From NCBI GenBank assembly GCA_964431655.1, contig CAYSKJ010000060.1:1-16829 (forward strand): 16,829 nt of DNA, written 5' to 3'. Each line of letters begins with the position of its first letter. Position 1 is the stretch's first letter. The notes under the pieces were generated by a model, which saw nothing but the letters and a program-made list of their open reading frames with translations, did not search any database and was not told the DNA's origin. Shown here piece after piece: positions 14,505 to 16,829 of this stretch. A program made the position numbers and the translations under genes. Source of the stretch: CAYMEV01 sp964431655 [NCBI: uncultured bacterium]. GTDB taxonomy: Bacteria; CAYMEV01.

Positions 14505-16124
14505 TCAGACATCAATTCCTATAATCTGTTTAATAGAATCTATCAGATTATCCGTTTTTTCAAGAAAAATAGATAGAAATCTCCGGATAAACCCAAGTTC
14601 CTCATCGCAGCTGCCGGCAGAAGATCCCCCTTCCCCGGTAAGCTTTGAACGGCAGAGAATCCCGGCCATCCCTTTCAATACTTCAAAATACTCAGAGACT
14701 TTCATGCCGGAAATATCACTGAAAGACCTGATGTCTGGATTTATTCCCGGCCCGAAGCGGTTCTGCATATTTGCCGTGTCAATACGCAGAAGCATCATCT
14801 GCTCCAGGAGGTCCGGGTCAAAGAGAAACCGGTAGTTTCTCTTAATATAGCCGATGGCGTTATTATTTTTGTCATTTAAGCCCAGAATCCTTTCCCAGAC
14901 ATAGAACATCAGGATAGATATGAGATCGTTTTTTTCAATATCATAGGCTTCCACAGGCTCATAGTCAATAATGCCCGATGGTGTGAAGGCCCCCCGGTAA
15001 AGGCAGATGCTTTTCATCTGCTTTATTTCATCCGAAGGGATATCAGAGCCGGATATAATGCTTTTTGCAATCTGATACACGTATTCAGGCCTGATAATCT
15101 TCCTGCAGTTGGCATGGCTGCAGCAGAAATCCTCCCTGCACGGAAAGCAGTCCATGGCAGGGGTAATGATATGGCAGTTGCTCTGATAGGGGCCCTGCTC
15201 ACGGAAATGACAGCAACCCAGGCCCAGATAGACAGCAGGAACATTAAGAAGCGAGGAGGAATACATGTAATCATGACCGCCGGATATCACCATACGCAGT
15301 TTTGATACAAGGCTTAAAAGCATGCTGTCATCAACCAGGCCGGAGAAATTGTAGATACTGCTGTTCCTGGCTTGTATCCTTATCTGTTCGGCTGAAGGAT
15401 GCTCGCTTTCCCTGCCTATCAGAATTATATCCAGATTGAATTTGGAAGCCAGCATATCGGCCAGAAGAGAGAAGTTTTCTACCCCCCAGAAGGAGTTCTC
15501 CCCCGGTGAACCGGCTATTATTCCTGCCTTTTCCTTGCCGGGATTGATTCCTGCCTCGTGGAACAGGTGCATCACTTTATCATCAGATTCGCTATTCAGC
15601 TTTATATGGGGGCGGTATACCCTCTTAAAAGGCATACAGCCTGTGAGAAGATTGTTGACATCGGTCCGGTTGAACCTGTTGAACCTCCTTGACAAGCCTG
15701 AAGCATGGGAAAAAGCCCCGGGTATGTCCATAACTGCAGTCTCCCCTGACCCGGCCAGGAATGGGCCTTTTTTGGACTTTGCTTTTATGAGGGTACTCAG
15801 GACAAGGCCTGCTTCATCCTCACCGGAAAAGTTGATGAGAAGATCCTGCCCCTGGAATGAAGAAAACTGCTCTGTCTGCTCAGATACATGCTTATACTTT
15901 ATATCGGCGGATAGCTCGGACAGGAGTATATTCACGAGCCCTGCAGGATCTATTGACCTGATATTGTCAATATATTCATTCATATGGGAAAGCAGAGGCC
16001 TGTATTTATCCCATGAAAAATATGTGATTTCTGAATGGGGGTAATTCTCCCGAAGTATCCTCAGGGCGGGAAATGTCCTGGAGAGACTGTCAAGGCCCAT
16101 TGAATTGATTACTGATATCCTCAT
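14505..16124 (-). CDS. Divergent glycosyltransferase family 9-like protein with Cys-rich segment
   Basis: The N-terminus (ISVINSMGLDSLSRTFPALRI, 3-23) and middle (IIAGSPGENSFWGVENF, 202-218; LDIILIGRESEH, 231-242; NFSGLVDDSMLLSLVSKL, 259-276) follow heptosyltransferase-type GT9 enzymes, which move sugars from nucleotide donors. The segment that in GT9 reads S-N-D-T-G-P-M-H is S-G-G-H-D-Y-M-Y here (281-288), so the conserved Asp and His are replaced. After LNVPAVYLGLG comes a Cys/His-rich stretch (Cys304, 305, 317, 326, 329, 334, 335, 340) that could bind metal; similar cysteine patterns occur in some GT9 proteins. Residues about 370-539 form an extra C-terminal region that I do not recognise. 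The 539-residue length is well above usual GT9. No good ribosome binding site precedes the ATG; a palindrome occupies that position. It follows the Maf-like gene by 19 bases. Confidence 0.72.
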   Translation of the reverse strand: MRISVINSMGLDSLSRTFPALRILRENYPHSEITYFSWDKYRPLLSHMNEYIDNIRSIDPAGLVNILLSELSADIKYKHVSEQTEQFSSFQGQDLLINFSGEDEAGLVLSTLIKAKSKKGPFLAGSGETAVMDIPGAFSHASGLSRRFNRFNRTDVNNLLTGCMPFKRVYRPHIKLNSESDDKVMHLFHEAGINPGKEKAGIIAGSPGENSFWGVENFSLLADMLASKFNLDIILIGRESEHPSAEQIRIQARNSSIYNFSGLVDDSMLLSLVSKLRMVISGGHDYMYSSSLLNVPAVYLGLGCCHFREQGPYQSNCHIITPAMDCFPCREDFCCSHANCRKIIRPEYVYQIAKSIISGSDIPSDEIKQMKSICLYRGAFTPSGIIDYEPVEAYDIEKNDLISILMFYVWERILGLNDKNNNAIGYIKRNYRFLFDPDLLEQMMLLRIDTANMQNRFGPGINPDIRSFSDISGMKVSEYFEVLKGMAGILCRSKLTGEGGSSAGSCDEELGFIRRFLSIFLEKTDNLIDSIKQIIGIDV

Positions 16125-16130
16125 AATATC

Positions 16131-16144
16131 AAACCGTCCGGTTT
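16131..16144. repeat. Perfect 14-base inverted repeat in the intergenic gap
   Basis: AAACCG, a 2-base TC, then CGGTTT form a perfect inverted repeat in the 19 bases between the Maf-like stop codon and the GT9-like start. In RNA it could fold as a 5-bp stem with a four-base loop. It lies where a ribosome binding site for the GT9-like gene is expected, ending 6 bases before its ATG. There is no T-run after it, so it is not an intrinsic terminator. Confidence 0.5.
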
Positions 16145-16829
16145 TACATATGCTCCTTTATAATGGCTTTTAAAAGCATGATTGAAAGCTCATCACGGGT
16201 AAGCTCACCGTCTTTTCTTAATATTTCCCCAAGGCAGTAGATGTTTACAGGCCTCTGGCCGGCTCTTTTTATGGCCTTTTTAATCCCGGGGCTGTCAAAG
16301 GGCTTTTTTCCCTCAAGGGATGAGCTGATAATGTCTTTTCCGAAGATAAGGCAGATTTTCTGTATTTTCCCAATAATTGCATCATAATACCAGCTGAAAA
16401 GGTTGTAACTTCCAGGATTCCTTATTATGTCAGGCATATTGCCCTTTATTGCCCTGCATGAATTAAAAATAAGATCGGTAATTCCGGCACGGCGTCCCAG
16501 GATAATATCCGGGTCTGTATCAAGGATTGGCCCCAGTGGTACATATTCCAGGCTTTTGAAAAAGATGCCGGGGTCAGCCTCAGCTATAATCAGTCTTTCC
16601 GGTTTCATGCCCTGTATAAGTTTATGCACGTGATAAGCAAAGCCCCACCCCGCGACCAGAAACTCTTTATTGTTCTGAAATTCCGCCTTCAGCCTCCCGA
16701 GAAGAAGCTCTGCCTCTTTTTCCGGGTCATAGATGCTGTGGACATGTATATTCTTTACAACCGGAACAGGAAGACCGGATCTGGAATTTACCACCCTGAT
16801 ATACCCCTGGAGGGGGTAACGGCTGTAGG
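16144..16829 (-). CDS. Maf-like N-terminal domain protein (partial, start beyond right edge)
   Basis: The frame stays open to the right edge, so the true start lies outside; a GTG at 16794 is internal to it. The edge segment reads RYPLQGYIRVVNSRSGLPVPVV, then IHVHSIYDPEKEAELL, followed by FLVAGWGFAYHVHKLI and LIIAEADPGIFFKSLEYV. This matches the N-terminal domain of motility-associated (Maf/DUF115) glycosyltransferases, with its LHSxYDPxxEA, G-x-G-x-x-YH and (V/I)xExDP patterns. In that family a DUF115 (MptE-like) catalytic domain normally follows. Here the frame stops after about 228 visible codons, so the protein seems to lack it. Maf proteins add nonulosonic acids to flagellin in several bacteria, which hints at a sugar or flagellar role here. 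The GT9-like gene starts 19 bases later. Confidence 0.65.
   Translation of the reverse strand, partial: YSRYPLQGYIRVVNSRSGLPVPVVKNIHVHSIYDPEKEAELLLGRLKAEFQNNKEFLVAGWGFAYHVHKLIQGMKPERLIIAEADPGIFFKSLEYVPLGPILDTDPDIILGRRAGITDLIFNSCRAIKGNMPDIIRNPGSYNLFSWYYDAIIGKIQKICLIFGKDIISSSLEGKKPFDSPGIKKAIKRAGQRPVNIYCLGEILRKDGELTRDELSIMLLKAIIKEHM

Overview
The window is a nearly gap-free run of genes that all read on the minus strand, so transcription runs from high to low coordinates. Its core, about 13.7 kb to 2.5 kb, is a division and cell wall (dcw) cluster in the order mraZ, rsmH, ftsL-like, ftsI (class B penicillin-binding protein), murE, ftsW, murC-like, ftsQ/divIB, ftsA-like, ftsZ. Adjacent genes overlap or lie within about 20 bases of each other, so one long operon is likely. 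The gene for a DUF362/ferredoxin iron-sulfur protein follows ftsZ so closely that its ribosome binding site overlaps the ftsZ stop codon.

Upstream of the dcw cluster (16.8 to 13.9 kb) are three tightly spaced genes: a protein resembling the N-terminal domain of Maf-type motility-associated glycosyltransferases (cut by the window edge), a divergent glycosyltransferase-family-9-like protein, and an unrecognised 196-residue acidic protein. A 262-base AT-rich gap (13640-13901) separates them from mraZ. It holds three direct repeats of the TGG type spaced 10 and 11 bases apart, laid over a plausible promoter. This is the expected form of an MraZ operator, so mraZ probably autoregulates the cluster. 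Downstream of the DUF362 gene are a small lipoprotein with a GNAT-like sequence, a 265-base gap with a possible decayed reading frame, and the first 186 codons of an ABC half-transporter that runs off the left edge. No stretch longer than 300 bases lacks a gene.

The genes supply cytoplasmic steps of peptidoglycan precursor synthesis (MurC-like, MurE), septal polymerisation (FtsW with the PBP), the divisome bridge (FtsQ, FtsL) and the cytoplasmic ring (FtsA, FtsZ). murF, mraY, murD and murG, usually found in such clusters, are absent here. The FtsA-like protein and the FtsZ C-terminal tail are both unusual, which suggests a changed FtsA-FtsZ interface.

The organism is a bacterium with peptidoglycan. 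Base composition looks mid-40s percent GC by eye. The ferredoxin-type protein suggests an anaerobe, and the Maf-like gene hints at flagellin glycosylation. The combination would fit a spirochaete or a poorly sampled anaerobic phylum, but I cannot assign a taxon from the sequence alone. No RNA genes, insertion sequences, phage genes or CRISPR arrays were seen.
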